64,000 nucleotides of DNA, from NCBI RefSeq assembly GCF_047948215.1, contig NC_134455.1, forward strand, positions 350,391,991 to 350,455,990, given 5' to 3'. The notes beneath the pieces are model-generated. The model made no database searches. It had not been told where the DNA came from and saw only the letters and a program-made list of their open reading frames with translations. Position numbers and translations under genes: made by a program. This DNA comes from Lycorma delicatula. Lineage: Eukaryota; Arthropoda; Insecta; Hemiptera; Fulgoridae. Each line of letters begins with the position of its first letter. Positions within the stretch are counted from its first letter, which is position 1. Positions 11,437 to 22,569 of this stretch are shown in pieces.

Positions 11437-11603
11437 TTCTAACTACTTCACTCTTATAACAAAAAATTATATAAAATTTTTTTTTTTTACTTAGAAGGCA
11501 CAATGATGCAGGTTATGATGACAACCAGCTGTTTCTGCAAGTGTTGCCAACATTATTAGTCTTAAAAAATTGATTTCAGATCAAATTATTAGAAATAAAT
11601 TGA

Positions 11604-11867
11604 TTTAGTTATTTTTTCTACCTTAATTATGCAAAAAAAGCATCTGTAAGAATATTTTATTTTTATCATAACTTATTCAGCGTTTACCCTAAAGTAAAGT
11701 TATTTATACCATTTCAAAGAGAAGAAGGTAGAGAATCTTTTACAATAATTGATACAAAGAAGGCATCAGGATACAAAGATACAAAGAAGATACATCACAC
11801 TCTTGCATCTACTTCCGCAATTGAAAAATACCTTCAGCTTTACCGTGGACCAAAAACTTTAAAATGA
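11604..11867 (+). CDS. unexplained coding-like frame without start codon
   Basis: An 87-codon frame is open from just after a TGA (11601-11603) to TGA 11865-11867. Its second half has a protein-like composition unlike the A+T background: YPKVKLFIPFQREEGRESF, IIDTKKASGYKDTKK, then TSAIEKYLQLYRGPKTLK. There is an internal near-repeat (GATACAAAGAAG twice within 30 bases). The only in-frame ATG-like context is poor, so if real this is an exon or a fragment. It is on the opposite strand to the transposase relic just to its left and may be cargo or a different old element. I do not recognise the family. Confidence 0.25.
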   Translation, partial: FSYFFYLNYAKKASVRIFYFYHNLFSVYPKVKLFIPFQREEGRESFTIIDTKKASGYKDTKKIHHTLASTSAIEKYLQLYRGPKTLK

Positions 11868-13329
11868 GTATGTATTATATATATGTCTCCCTCTTTTACA
11901 TACGTAACCAATATGAAAAAATTTTACTACATCTTGCCTTTCAGATAGTGGTGCAAACTCAGCTTTTTGGAACAGTTTTCAACTTTATTCTCTGTCAGTC
12001 CTTAAAACTAACAAATGGATGATCATCTTGAGAGTTGAATCATTCAAAATTATTGATGTCTGACAATCCAGCACTGGAAATGTACAAAACATCCATAACA
12101 ACTGCCAAATTCACATTATCATTTTTTTTATAAAGTTGATAATTTGTGTGACGTTAAATCAGTAATAGCCAATAATTCTGAAATGTTATTAACTCTAAAT
12201 AAGGCTTTATTAATTACACTCCTGTACTCATCGACGAGTATGACTTTTCTTATTAAAGTGCTCATGCAGCGTATCAGCAAGACTAAGAAGAGCTTTTTAT
12301 CTTTCTTCTTTAGGAATTATTCATGATTGCACTATTTTTTACATAGTCTTTTACAACCATCTGATAAATTTTGACTGTTTTGAAGGTACTTGTGTTCTAC
12401 AATAGTAACATGTATTGCACTTTTGTAGCAATCATGTAATTACTTGTTTTTCTGTGTTTAAAGTTGACAAACAAAACTCGATATTTTCCAACATTTTGAT
12501 TGAAGAACTCAGTGTTATTCTTGTATATTTCTTTCTTCTTAAATATTTTTATCACATTTGCATTATATTTTGATGTTACTGATAAATAGCATTTTATCAT
12601 ACTCAAATTTGTACTTTCAGAAAACTTTCTTGTGGCTGTTTTCAATATGGTTTTGAGTGAAGAGGTCTAAGAATTTTTTAATTAGAAAAATTCTGTATAT
12701 AAAACTTTGTGCAACTTTCAAGAAGTCAGGAGAAGTTGAAAAAATTTCCTTTACTAATTCCTACAAAAAAAAAAAAGATGAGTGGAACTGCTACTTATCT
12801 GTTATCTTAGTGTGATTTTTGATATTATACAATATGCAAGGAAAAAATGTATCCCTTCATATTCGGCCACATATTTATGTAATATTCCAACCAGTATTCA
12901 AAAAATACCAAAATAAAATGTAAAGAGTGATTAAAATGAACTTAATGTTTAATTGTATAAATTATTTACTAAAAATTAATTATATTGCACTTCAAGTAAT
13001 ACTGAACCTAAACAACTTTTTACTCAAAATAACTTATTTTTCTTTAATTCTCTTTTTTTAATGAAAAAATTATAATAGGATTAAAATCTGTTTTATAAAG
13101 TTATAAACTCACCTTACTACGTGCAAAAACGATAAAGAAAACAATAATGCACATAAATTCAATCGACTTCATTGTTATTCAAAAGTTAATACTCTTCGGC
13201 AATAAAAATGTAATTCAGTTAATGCTAATTTAGTTGAGTTACAACTGTACACAAGAACTGTTAACAACGTAATACTGTAATTTTGTATAATAAGAAATAA
13301 CAACTTTTTTTTTTCATCATTATGACCGC
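11868..13329. other. A+T-rich stretch with unassigned minus-strand frame
   Basis: No gene is recognised. A minus-strand frame at 12645-12397 (KTATRKFSESTNLSMIKCYL and onward, 82 codons) is lysine-rich and continues with interruptions. It may be more of the element that carries the SDNxxxQNKN transposase, but I cannot name it. The rest is A+T-rich with poly-A runs. Confidence 0.35.
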
Positions 13330-15065
13330 ATAGAGGATCACTTTAGTTAGCCCATTATCAAAGTCTCTTTGAAGGGACTGTTCAGGCCTTGCAGTTCTCC
13401 CAGTATGTTTTCATATATTTGATCTCTGTGCCTTTTCTGGTGTTGAAAATGTTAGTGTTGTGAGTTTCTTTCTTGTGAATGTGAGGCGAGTGTTTTTGTC
13501 CTTAATTTTTTGTTTGATACTATGTAGTCTGTGGTGTCTGCTGGTGTAAGGCCAATTTCCTTGAGTCCTCTCTTATTTCTCTGATCCATCTGGATCCTGT
13601 TTTGGTGTTTTTCAAGTTGAGATTCTACTGTACCAGCTGTTTCAGAAGTCTCAAATCTTGTATCCTTATGATGTGTCCAAAGAATTTTAATCTACTCTTA
13701 TGCATGGTATTTCAGTGACTGGTTATAACTCTTTGAATTTGACTTTGTTGGACACGATCCACCACTGTTTATCTTTCTGATACTTTTGTCGATGCAGGTT
13801 TTCCAATTCTTCATTTTATTTTCTGAAGTCTGTTGGTGTTTAATTGTTTGTTCAGGTGGAAGAGTGTTTCTGCTGCATATGTGGCTTCTGGTTTTATAAC
13901 TGTGTTGTAGCATCTTATTTCTGTGTTTATGAATAGATATGTTTTACTGTGGGTGTACCAGGTCAATTTTTGTGCTTTAGGTAGTTTGTTTGGATTGAGG
14001 TTATACTGTTTAGGTTGTTTGTTATTATTTCTCTTAGGTATTTAAATTGGGTTACTATTTTGATTTTATTACTGTATATGTTTACTTCTTTTAATCATGT
14101 TGGTTTTTGGGGTGTAATTTCTGTCTTTCAAATGATATTTTAAGGTCAGTTTTATTTGCAATGTTTTGAAGTTCTAATATCTGCGTTTTAGCTTCATTGA
14201 TGTCATATACTAGCAGTGCCATGTCATCAACGAAACCAAGGCAGTTTGTTTTGATGTTTTGGCAGTATTTTTATTTTTGGGGTTCTTTTTTACCATTTTC
14301 AGAGCACAGTTGAATAGTATCAGTAAAAGTCCATCACCTTTGTGCAGTCCTGTTCTAATCTCAAATGGTTTCTGAGAGTTTGCCTCTGAATTTCACTTTT
14401 GACGTAGTGTTTGTAAGGGTCAGTCTTATCATATTTATTAATTTGGAATGTAGTTCAAGTTGTCAGAATCTTTAGTACGGATTCTCTGTGGATGCAGATG
14501 TATGCCTTCTCGAGTCTACAAATGTGCTGAGAAATTTTAGTTAGGTGTTTTATGTAATATTGTCTGTTAGTAAAAATGCTTTCTTCTTATCTCTAAAAGA
14601 ACACAGTACTTTTACTGAAAATACTGAAATACTACTCAGTATTTCAGTACTACTACTTCTTATAGTTACTTCTTCAGTAATACTAATAATACTATTCAGT
14701 ACTCAGTATTTCTTATAGCGTTTCTGATTGCTTTTAAGTGGCAGCGCATCATGTCCAAGTGCTGCCTTCTCTGAACTCTGGTATCGCTTGGTTCAGCCAG
14801 TGGAATATTCCTTAAAAGACCTTTCATGGGTGATTGTCAAGGGATCATCTGTGATAGGACTAGGTCCTGAGTTGCAACTCTAGATTTGATCTAGTGTGGT
14901 ATGAGTTGATAGATGCAGTTTTGAGGTTTGTAGAGTCAGTTCTTCACTGGACAAATTTCACCTATTTGTTCTAGGTATATCCAAGTGCCCCTTGTGAAGG
15001 CTTGATCTGACTTGTTAAAGTTGTTATTTTGGAGATTAGTTAAAAATTCTGAACCTGAACATTTT
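13330..15065 (-). pseudogene. RTE-type LINE relic (copy b) with reverse transcriptase
   Basis: The minus strand encodes a degraded reverse transcriptase and C-terminal domain. In order from the right: GTWIYLEQIGEICPVKN; an RT segment INMIRLTLTNTTSKVKF then FEIRTGLHKGDGL (normally TGLRQGDGLSP); the active-site box GFVDDMALLVYD (normally YADD); EIRCYNTVIKPEATYAAETL; FFGHIIRIQDLRLLKQLV; and SRWIREIREDSRKL. This order matches RTE-clade LINEs, which copy RNA into DNA at nicked target sites. Frame changes and stops are scattered. An odd inverted cluster of ACTGAAATAC/CAGTATTTCAGT at 14623-14648 sits between the upstream portion and the RT. Confidence 0.75.
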
Positions 15066-15747
15066 GCCCCAATCTCTTTTTAAATAAGATAAAGATATTA
15101 TCTGCTCTAATTTTAAAAATTAAATATACTGTATGCTTTTAGAGATAAGAAAACATTTTTAATACTAACAGCAATATTACAAAAAACATCTTAACTAAAA
15201 TTTCTTATCAATACCCATTATTGATAATAAAACTGATAACATATGCTGGTTTTTCTTGCACTATAAAATGCCAAATAAAGATTAAAAACAGCAATGCATA
15301 TAGAGATAATTATTAAGAAAGATAATAAAACAACATTCTATCAAATAAACCATTTCAGTACTTTAAAAAATATTGAAATTTAACCAGTAAATGACACTTA
15401 CTTGCCGATAAAGCTTTTTGTTTCTTCAAAAGTTTATTGTAGAATAATTATGAAGCATTAAATCAAAATCATGTTTTTGTTTTTTCTGCCATATGCCTGT
15501 CTCCTCTGTTGCATGTCCATAAAATAGAAACTTACCTCCAGTCAGAACATGCATTTCATCGCATTTTACCTAATTTATCCAAGTAAGGAAAACATTTGCA
15601 ATTATTAACTGTGAACTTTTATGTACTTAAATATATAAAATCTATCAATTTGTCATAATTTATTTTGTTTACACCCTGTTTTAACTTATTTAAACCTATT
15701 TTGCACAGATTAACAAAAAAATTCAAGCAGTTACAGTATTTCATATA
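15066..15747. other. A+T-rich stretch, nothing recognised
   Basis: No open frame or repeat was recognised. It ends at the TA that flanks mariner M4. Confidence 0.5.
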
Positions 15748-16690
15748 TACAAGGTGTGTTCAAAAAGTAATGATAATTTGTTTTTTTTGGAAAGAATTGT
15801 ATTTATTCTAATGTTATCCCCTTCAAAATAGTTCCCATTACATATTATACACTTGTGCCAGCGCTTTTTACAATCCCCAAAACACTTCTGGAACTTGATC
15901 TTTGGAATAATGTTTAGCTCATTCAACTATTCATTTTTAATCTCATCTATGCTTGTAAAACGATGGCCCTTTAAGGCTCTCTTTATTTTTTGGAATAGAA
16001 AAAAGTCACATGGGGCCATGTCTGGTGAATATGACTGCTGGGGTATCATTATAGTGTCGTTTTTGGCTAAAAATTGATGAACAAGCAATGAAGTGTGAGC
16101 AGGCGCATCATTGTGGTGCAAAAGCTATGAATTGATTTGCAACAAATCTGGGAATTTTTTTCAGATTGCTTCATGCAAACAATGTTGAACTTGTAGATAA
16201 TACTCCTTATTGATCATTTGACCTTGTGAGAAAAACTCATGATGTACTATGCCGTTAAAATTGAAGAATACAGTAAGCACAACCTTCACATTCGACCTTA
16301 CTTGTCGAGCTTTTTTCCGTCTTGGTGATCCAGAATGCCTCCACTGGGAAAATTGAGCCTTAGTTTCGACATCATGTTCATAAACCCATATTTCATCACC
16401 TGTTATGACATGTTTCCATAGTTCTGCATCGTTGTTGACTTCATTTAACGACTCCTGAGCAACTTCCATTCACCGCTGTTTTTGTTCGAAATTCAACAAT
16501 TTTAGAACAAATTTGGCTGTCACACATTTCATACCCAATATATCTGAAAAATTTCATGGCATGAGCCAATTGATATCCCAACATCATCAGCAACTTCTGT
16601 GATTGTGATTCGGCGATCATTCATATCATAGGGAATCCTAAAGAGGATTCCCATAAATTAGTTTGCAGAATCTTCCTTCCCCATACTAGT
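15741..16690 (-). pseudogene. mariner transposase pseudogene of M4
   Basis: From about 16650 on the minus strand the frame gives RRITITEVADDVGISIGSC (helix-turn-helix), then from 16469 EVAQESLNEVN, VITGDEIWVYEHDVETK, RHSGSPRRKKARQVRSNVK, VLTVFFNFNGIVHHEF, LHHNDAPAHTS, QQSYSPDMAPCDFFLFQK, FTSIDEI, then KFQKCFGDCKKRWHKC and YFEGDNI. From 16469 down to the C-terminus the pieces lie in one frame, broken by single nonsense codons: one after HEAI, one replacing Trp in NSWLLHH, and TAG at 15927-15929 after EIKNE. The first and third catalytic aspartates are present. At the second, the usual HHDNAPAH reads HHNDAPAH, so Asn occupies the catalytic position. Otherwise it resembles a recently active gene. 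Confidence 0.85.
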
Positions 16691-16770
16691 TCAAAAACAT
16701 AAAACATATATAGGAAATGCCAGTCTCTTGGGCCAACTTTGACATTACTTATTCTCCAAATAACTTTGGA
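15748..16770 (-). mobile_element. mariner element M4, nearly full length
   Basis: TA at 15748-15749 is followed by CAAGGTGTGTTCAAAAAGTA, a typical mariner terminus. The opposite end near 16741-16768 keeps only a weak inverted match (CATTACTTATT). Between them a nearly complete transposase can be followed on the minus strand. It is the best-preserved mariner in the window, and it lies inside the 9338-17317 inverted-end interval. Confidence 0.8.
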
Positions 16771-19200
16771 AAAGCAACTTTATACAGTAGTTTTGTGCAG
16801 AAACGTCTGTGCCTTGTGTTGGCTAGTCAAGTTAATTAGGAAGATTTATTTAAATTGCTCTTTATAATGTTGCAATATGATGTAAACTAATAGGGAACAT
16901 TTGAATAAACTCAATAAAAATATCTGGAAAACAAATAACTGTGTAAATACCAGTAAAACAATAATTAAAAATATATACCAGCTTCCTTCCTATATGAAAA
17001 CATGTTAAAAACAATATTTTTAAAATCCTAAAACCACAACATTTTAAAACCAGTCTGATTTTAAAATAATTACATCTTTCTATTTTTAAAATAAGTTCAC
17101 TTTGTGACTAAATTTTCCCACATACAATAATTTCTTTGGAAAAATCATTCCATTATATCTTTTTCTGTTTACAAATGGCTTGCATTTTTCTGTGTCAATT
17201 AAGCCTCTTTATGCTAAATTTACACCTTGTGTTATAGATGCCTACAAGCTTGTACTAACAGATATTGCCGCAACAGCAAGATTTCATTTATAAAGAGAAT
17301 AGAGAGATTTGACTGTATATAATAATATAATTTGTTAAGTACCTACTTTTTTTTAAACAAACTAGAAAAACTGTTTTTGTTTTTTAATTTAGTCTTGTAT
17401 ACTTTTTTAAGCCAATAGTTCAGACAAAATGAAAACAGCATGAAAAATAAAAAAAATATAGTAATTTATAATTATCAGATTAAAATCATCAGTAACTAAA
17501 AAAGCTCAGTTTTAAATAATCTGCATTGCCAACTGTGTTGAACAAAAAAATCTCAAACTTGTGCCATTCATTATAGACAGATTTAAGAATTTATTTACTA
17601 ATTTAAATTTATTTACTATTTAAGAATTTATTTAAACTATTGTTTTTTTTCTAAATATTCATGATTGGATCTTTGGTTTAATGTTAAAATAATTTTTGCT
17701 ACTTCAGTATTAATGTATGTCTCCTATTGTTTTATCAAACATACCTTATTCTGGCAGCATAAACAGTCAGCATCATTTAAGATGTCTTAGAAAACCATGG
17801 CATTTTTAACTCTGATGAAACATCACATAAATTCACGCAAATAACTGTTGAATATTTCCTGATGGATGTTATATTTTTTTGTTTTTTATCTTCATCAAAA
17901 GCCACATCTACTCCATGTTCTGAAAATTTGCTTACGTTTCCAGATCTACAAAGTTCAGGTTATTGTTATTAATTTGGTGGTTCAATTTTATGTTATTACT
18001 GATTGCTTTATATGCCTTCTATAAATCTGTGATAATAATGGAATTCAGTCTTGCATACTGTTCATAAAAATGGCAGTAAAATTTCAGAACAGTTCTGTAT
18101 AATTAGAAACATTTTTGTTTTTGGAAATCTTGCTCTTGTGGAAGAACACACTCTTAATTGTTTTACGTCCTGTTAAACAGATTTTCATCAGTTTCCACTT
18201 CATTCTGATTGCTACCCGATTTTCTTATGAACCAAGACAAACTTCTAAACTTAACAACTCTGTTCAAGAGTGTTACTGGCATCAATTTTTAACTCATGTT
18301 TACAAAATTGCAACTTCACCGATAAATGGATTTCATAATGTGAAATATATAATCAGTTGTTAAAGAAGCGTGTGTCCAGTTGACCCCTGCAATTTATTTG
18401 CATTACCAAAAACTTTTATTATTATGACAACTTATATTATCGCAGTCGCCATACTTTCTTATGGTATAAATGAATCCTCTGTATTGGAAAAAGTCACCAG
18501 TATTTTTCTCAATAAGACATTTAGAAATCAGTTGATCTTAATTAAACACAACTATTCAACTGAACAGTGTGCATACATGAATAAATAGTAGTCGTAAGAA
18601 ATGTATAAACAACAGATTATCTATTTCCTAGTACAATGTTATCTAATTAAATTCTTATGTTTTGAATTTAGTTGATGAAGTAAACTGCAACCACAAGCCA
18701 TTAAATCAGCTGCAACAAACACAAAGAGCAGCAGTACAACAATCCCAAAGTACCAAAAATTTATTTAATTTTATGAAAGTAATGGTTTCTTGTATGTTTT
18801 TTTTTTGTTTTTAAGAAAAATTGACTTGTGTAATTTTTTCATTATCAAACTTTACAGTATGATAGTAGCTAAATAATAAAAATGTAGATTATTTTGATCT
18901 CGCTCTGTATATGTGCCAAGAAGTTTCTGAAAATTTGTTTTCCAACTTCCCCTCCCATTAAATAGATAATGTTATACGAATATTAAAAAAAATTAATATT
19001 TTTTTAATACAAGAAATGTATGCAGTGAAATCAGTATATTTTATTTAACTACCTACTTCACTGCATTGTTCTAAACTCTAAGTGCTTTTGCTCATGTATA
19101 CATTTGTTCCTATTAGTGCAATGTCTTAATAATTGTTATTTCTGTTGTTAGTTTTTACTATTATTAGTAGTTAATTATATACTACTACTGATTATTGTGA

Positions 19201-19203
<3 letters not shown>
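16771..19203. other. A+T-rich stretch, unassigned frames at 18115-18588
   Basis: No recognised gene. The right pogo-like end at 17297-17315 lies here. Two consecutive plus-strand frames (18115-18363 and 18370-18588, same frame, separated by one stop) and a minus-strand stretch near 17950-17780 (DVAFDEDKKQKNI) look mildly protein-like, but none resembles a family I know. Confidence 0.4.

Positions 19204-19241
<38 letters not shown>
19204..19241. repeat. (TA)n microsatellite
   Basis: About 19 uninterrupted TA units. It lies in A+T-rich DNA with no adjacent gene. Confidence 0.95.
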
Positions 19242-19244
<3 letters not shown>

Positions 19245-19864
19245 AACGATATTTGTGCCAATTTTTTTTTTTTAATTTATTGAAATATCAAAATATTTAT
19301 ATTAGTAGTTAATATCATTTACTGTTTCATTAAAATGAAATATTTACATATATTATAATCTACCTCATGTAAAGCTAATAAATAAATTTAAAAAAGAATG
19401 TGTAAACGAGTTTTACTAAATTTCATACTTAATGTTGGTCTACTGTAATAGCTGTATGCTGAGCATTCATGTTTTATTTATGATGTCATATCGTAAGATT
19501 AAGTTTAAATGAATGCACTTCAAGAAAGACATTTAATAATAATGCTATCATTCCAAGAAGAAAAAAGTTGCGATCCAATGTATCAGTTAACTGCTAGGGA
19601 AGAAATTTCCAAACATATGCTACTTGATCTTAGACAAATTAAAAGATAGCCAACATTTTCAGTCATGTAAAATGTAATAATTTCAGGTATTCTATAATTT
19701 TATTCATTTACATTATAGAAATATTGTGGCCACTATTAATTTGATTGTTAGTATAATAGGAACACAGTGGTGTAGAAAATGGAACTATTTAGAGTTTTGA
19801 AAATACCAGAATGATGATGGGTGGCTGAGATGTAATGCACAGTTGTTTATAACTTGCAAATGAA
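19242..19864. other. A+T-rich stretch, nothing recognised
   Basis: Contains poly-T near 19262-19276 and no open frame of interest. It ends where the M5 mariner relic begins. Confidence 0.5.
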
Positions 19865-20026
19865 ACAGAAAATGACATAAAGTACATTTTATTATCTACA
19901 AAAACTTACATTTATTTTTTCATGGAGTCACCATTTACAGCTGTACATTTCTTCCAACTGTGAACCAGTTTTTTCATTCCATCAATGTCGAATACTGTGT
20001 CTTTTCTTAATCCATGACCTCACTGC

Positions 20027-20037
20027 ATCTTTCAGTT
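20027..20037 (+). repeat. target-site duplication, left copy
   Basis: ATCTTTCAGTT is identical to 21569-21579. It flanks the LINE insertion and comes from the coding region of the M5 mariner relic. Confidence 0.9.
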
Positions 20038-20054
20038 ACCTTTGGGATGGATGA

Positions 20055-21185
20055 GACCAGCTTTTGTTGTCTTATTTTCCCCGTCTCAGCGGGCAGCCGC
20101 ATCACCCAGCTTTCAACCCAGTTCTTCAGAATCCTAATTTGAGGAAGTATGAGGACCGTCCACATTGTATTGCGCCTGTGGGTGTCTGTACACGACGTCT
20201 GCTGCAGCGTATGAGTGTTGACACTCCCTCGTTCTTTCCATCACGTCCTTGCTCAAACTCCCCGTGGAGAATAAACCATGTAAATTTTACGTTTGATCTT
20301 ACAACGTACGATAAACGTTCCATGCCACCTACTGTTTTCCGGCAGATATTTCAGTTTCTCCTCGCCAAGTTGAACCTAGGCGTGGTGGTATACACTGATG
20401 GGTCGAAGCATGACGGTAATGTTGGTGGTGCTTTTGTTGTCAATGAACAGACTTATATGTTTGGCTTACCCGGTGTTACGAGTGTGTTCACCGCAGAACT
20501 ACTCGCTGTGGATAGGGCTCTAAGTATTGTTGGCCCTAAATGTAGGAGCATTCTTATTTGCAGTGACTCGTACAGTGCTCTCCAGGCGTTGGAAAACCTT
20601 TATTCCAGACATCCTGTCATCATTGACATTTATGATAAAATCGCTGAGTTAGGTAAACGCAACAGGGAGGCAGGTTTTTGCGGGATCCCTAGCCACGTTG
20701 GAATTCTAGGTAACGAAAGAGCAGATTCTGCTGCCAAGGAAGCGTGTATTCAGCCTCCTTTCACCACCCGAGTTACTACCTTTGATTTTATCAATCATAT
20801 AAAACAATCACTGCGAGCGAGGTGGCAAAGTGACTGGACGACTACCGTCGATAATAAACTCCAACGGATTAAGGATTCAGTGTTGCCATGGGGCTCCTCT
20901 TGCAGAAACTCTAGTCGTGAGGAAGTAGTTCTCTGCCAGTTACGGTTGGGACTTATGAGGCTCACACATGAATACCTAATGTCAGGAGAAAACCCACCCC
21001 TGTGCACACGATGCAACTGCCGCATGACTGTGCACCACATTCTCATGGACTGCGTATGTTATATGGCGTTGCGTCGTCAGTTTAATATACCCAGGAACAT
21101 CCGTGATATCTTGTGCAACGATAGCGGGGTTTTGGAACGGGTGTTTCTTTTTTTGCATAGTACTGGGTTACTGCAAAGGATTTAA
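20055..21185 (+). pseudogene. C-terminal ORF2: RNase H and zinc-knuckle of I-clade LINE
   Basis: The frame is open from just after TGA 20052-20054 to TAA 21183-21185; 373 codons follow TTG at 20064. It has no true start, because it is the truncated end of ORF2. It begins in the region after the RT (LSYFPRLSGQPHHPAFNPVL). The RNase H domain follows at about residues 108-225, with all four acidic/basic active-site positions kept: VYTDGSKHDG (Asp), FTAELLAVDRAL (Glu), LICSDSYSAL (Asp) and IPSHVGILGNERADSA (His and Asp). A C-terminal CTRCNCRMTVHHILMDC gives a Cys/His zinc-binding pattern. The RNase H degrades the RNA strand during element replication. No frameshift or internal stop occurs, so this part may still be translatable if transcribed. 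Confidence 0.9.
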
Positions 21186-21513
21186 TATGCTCATATATGT
21201 TTTTCTGTAAGAAAAGTTTTTTTAATAATTTTAACCTTTATTTTCAATTTGATTTTTTGGTTCTATGTATTTATTTTTACTATCCGGGGAGGGGATTTTT
21301 GCACAACCCATCGGAGTTAGGTAAGTTTTATATACTTTCTTTAATCTATTATTTTAACTTTTATATTTTATCAACTTTGTCTATGGTATTGGTTTTGAGT
21401 TTTATTTTCCTTCTTGGCTTGTTTTAGTAAATTTTTATTATATGATTAATATTACGTTTACACCTTGTATAGTTTATTGTTTCGGAGTTATTTTACCCTT
21501 TTACTAATATCTA

Positions 21514-21534
21514 CCGGGCGATGATAACGCCCGG
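21514..21534 (+). promoter_or_regulatory. 3' terminal hairpin of the I-clade LINE
   Basis: CCGGGCG, loop ATGATAA, CGCCCGG is a perfect 7-bp G+C stem in A+T-rich surroundings, 24 bp before the poly-A tail. A related sequence ends copy 2 at 32601-32621 (CCGGGCG, ATAATAA, CGCCAAA). By analogy with other LINEs it could be the RNA feature recognised by the reverse transcriptase, which is inference. Confidence 0.65.
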
Positions 21535-21568
21535 GGGGTTTTTCGCCCACAGACAACAAAAAAAAAAA

Positions 21569-21579
21569 ATCTTTCAGTT
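21569..21579 (+). repeat. target-site duplication, right copy
   Basis: Identical to 20027-20037. It directly follows the LINE poly-A tail. Confidence 0.9.
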
Positions 21580-22569
21580 CATTGCCTGTGATGAAATGAA
21601 TACCCTTAATATCCCTCTTTAATTGCAGAATATAGTGGAAGTTGCAGGGCACCAAATCTGGTGAGTATGGAGGGTGTGTAATAGCTTCAAATTTCAAGTT
21701 CACAAGAGTTTTGGCAGTTGCATGTGATGAGTGACCTAACATATTTTGTTGCAGAATTATTGGCTCAGTGGATTGTCAAACATTTCTCAAAGTGTTTAAA
21801 CATTTCTATGTCATCCTTCTTCCCTTTATCCAACTCCAATTTGGATAGGGCCACTCAAAAACAACCTCCATATTTCTGTATATATTACATAGAATTTACA
21901 GTCGACCCTTTTTCCAAACACATTATGTGTTTGGAATTCCAGAACACTGTCAAGAGAATTTTTTTTAAAGGGTTGTGTTTTGAATTTTTTTATTGTGGCA
22001 AATCGTAGGTCCAGTATTTTATGGTACCATTTTTTTTCTTTGTGGCAATGCACCCAAGTTTCAGCTCCTATCACAATATTGAGAAGGAAGTCATCATGAT
22101 AACATTTTAGAAGCTGTTACAACATTCCTTTTGTTATTTTTTCTTCTTTAATGTAAGTGTGTCACCCCTCTCACTGTGAACAAATTTTACAATAGCCATA
22201 TTGTGCAATAATATGAACATTATTAATAAAAGCATCATCCTCAGTATTCACTTTACCTGCTTCTGATTCACAAAATTTTATTGTCCACCTTTCACAGTAA
22301 TTCAATCAACAGTTTTATCACTATAAACAGCTCTTGGACATAGATGAATGTCTCTAGTATTCACTTTTTTCATTGTTAAAAATGTAATTATGCATATTGT
22401 TTTAAGTATGTGACATAGCAAGTGTATTTGTGTATTATCATTTGCTGTATTAAGTGCCACATAATTCAGCAGGTGATATTATCAAAACAAGTCATAGAAA
22501 AAATTTAATTGCATGATTAGTTTTATCAGTCTTTTCTTTGTAAAATGTATAAAACGCTTGTGTCATATT

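Larger units (their letters stand above)
9338..17317. mobile_element. pogo/Tigger-like inverted ends 8 kb apart, enclosing nested elements
   Basis: TA plus CAGTCAATCTCTCTATAAC at 9338-9358 faces an inverted copy ending at 17315 (reads CAGTCAAATCTCTCTATTCT on the minus strand) that is followed by TA (17316-17317). The terminal ~17 bp match apart from one base, and the CAGT start with ATAAAGAG-type subterminal repeats is typical of pogo/Tigger elements. Between them lie a decayed SDNxxxQNKN transposase, an RTE relic and mariner M4, so the 8-kb span could be a small element swollen by insertions. The two ends could also come from two different copies. No pogo transposase was recognised inside. 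Confidence 0.4.
20038..21568 (+). mobile_element. young 5'-truncated I-clade LINE insertion (copy 1)
   Basis: This 1531-bp insertion splits mariner M5 and is bounded by exact 11-bp duplications. It consists of the 3' part of a LINE ORF2, a ~380-bp 3' UTR, a terminal hairpin (21514-21534) and a poly-A tail (21558-21568). These are hallmarks of target-primed reverse transcription with 5' truncation. Its intact reading frame and perfect duplication mark it as one of the youngest insertions in the window. A longer, decayed relative occupies 27945-32665. Confidence 0.93.
19865..22340 (-). mobile_element. old mariner M5, split by an I-clade LINE
   Basis: Antisense mariner sequence is found on both sides of the LINE at 20038-21568. 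Right of it, the minus strand reads GAETWVHCHKEKK, KKFKTQPFKKNS, ATAKTLVNLKFEAI, HPPYSPDLVPCNFHYILQLK and GNELKD. Left of the LINE it continues with the C-terminal WNEKTGSQLEEMY portion. The first catalytic Asp is Ala (GDETW to GAETW) and the third is Asn (PCNF). An N-terminal remnant may extend to about 22330. Neither terminal repeat was identified with confidence. The LINE insertion postdates much of the decay. Confidence 0.75.

Noticed and set aside
13698..13913. 71-codon minus-strand frame inside the RTE relic
   Set aside because: It is a shadow: the neighbouring frame encodes the recognisable EIRCYNTVIKPEATYAAETL segment over the same bases.
20126..20323. Minus-strand frame opposite the I-clade LINE ORF
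   Set aside because: It lies antisense to an intact RNase H-containing frame and has no similarity of its own. The same applies to 20795-21046.
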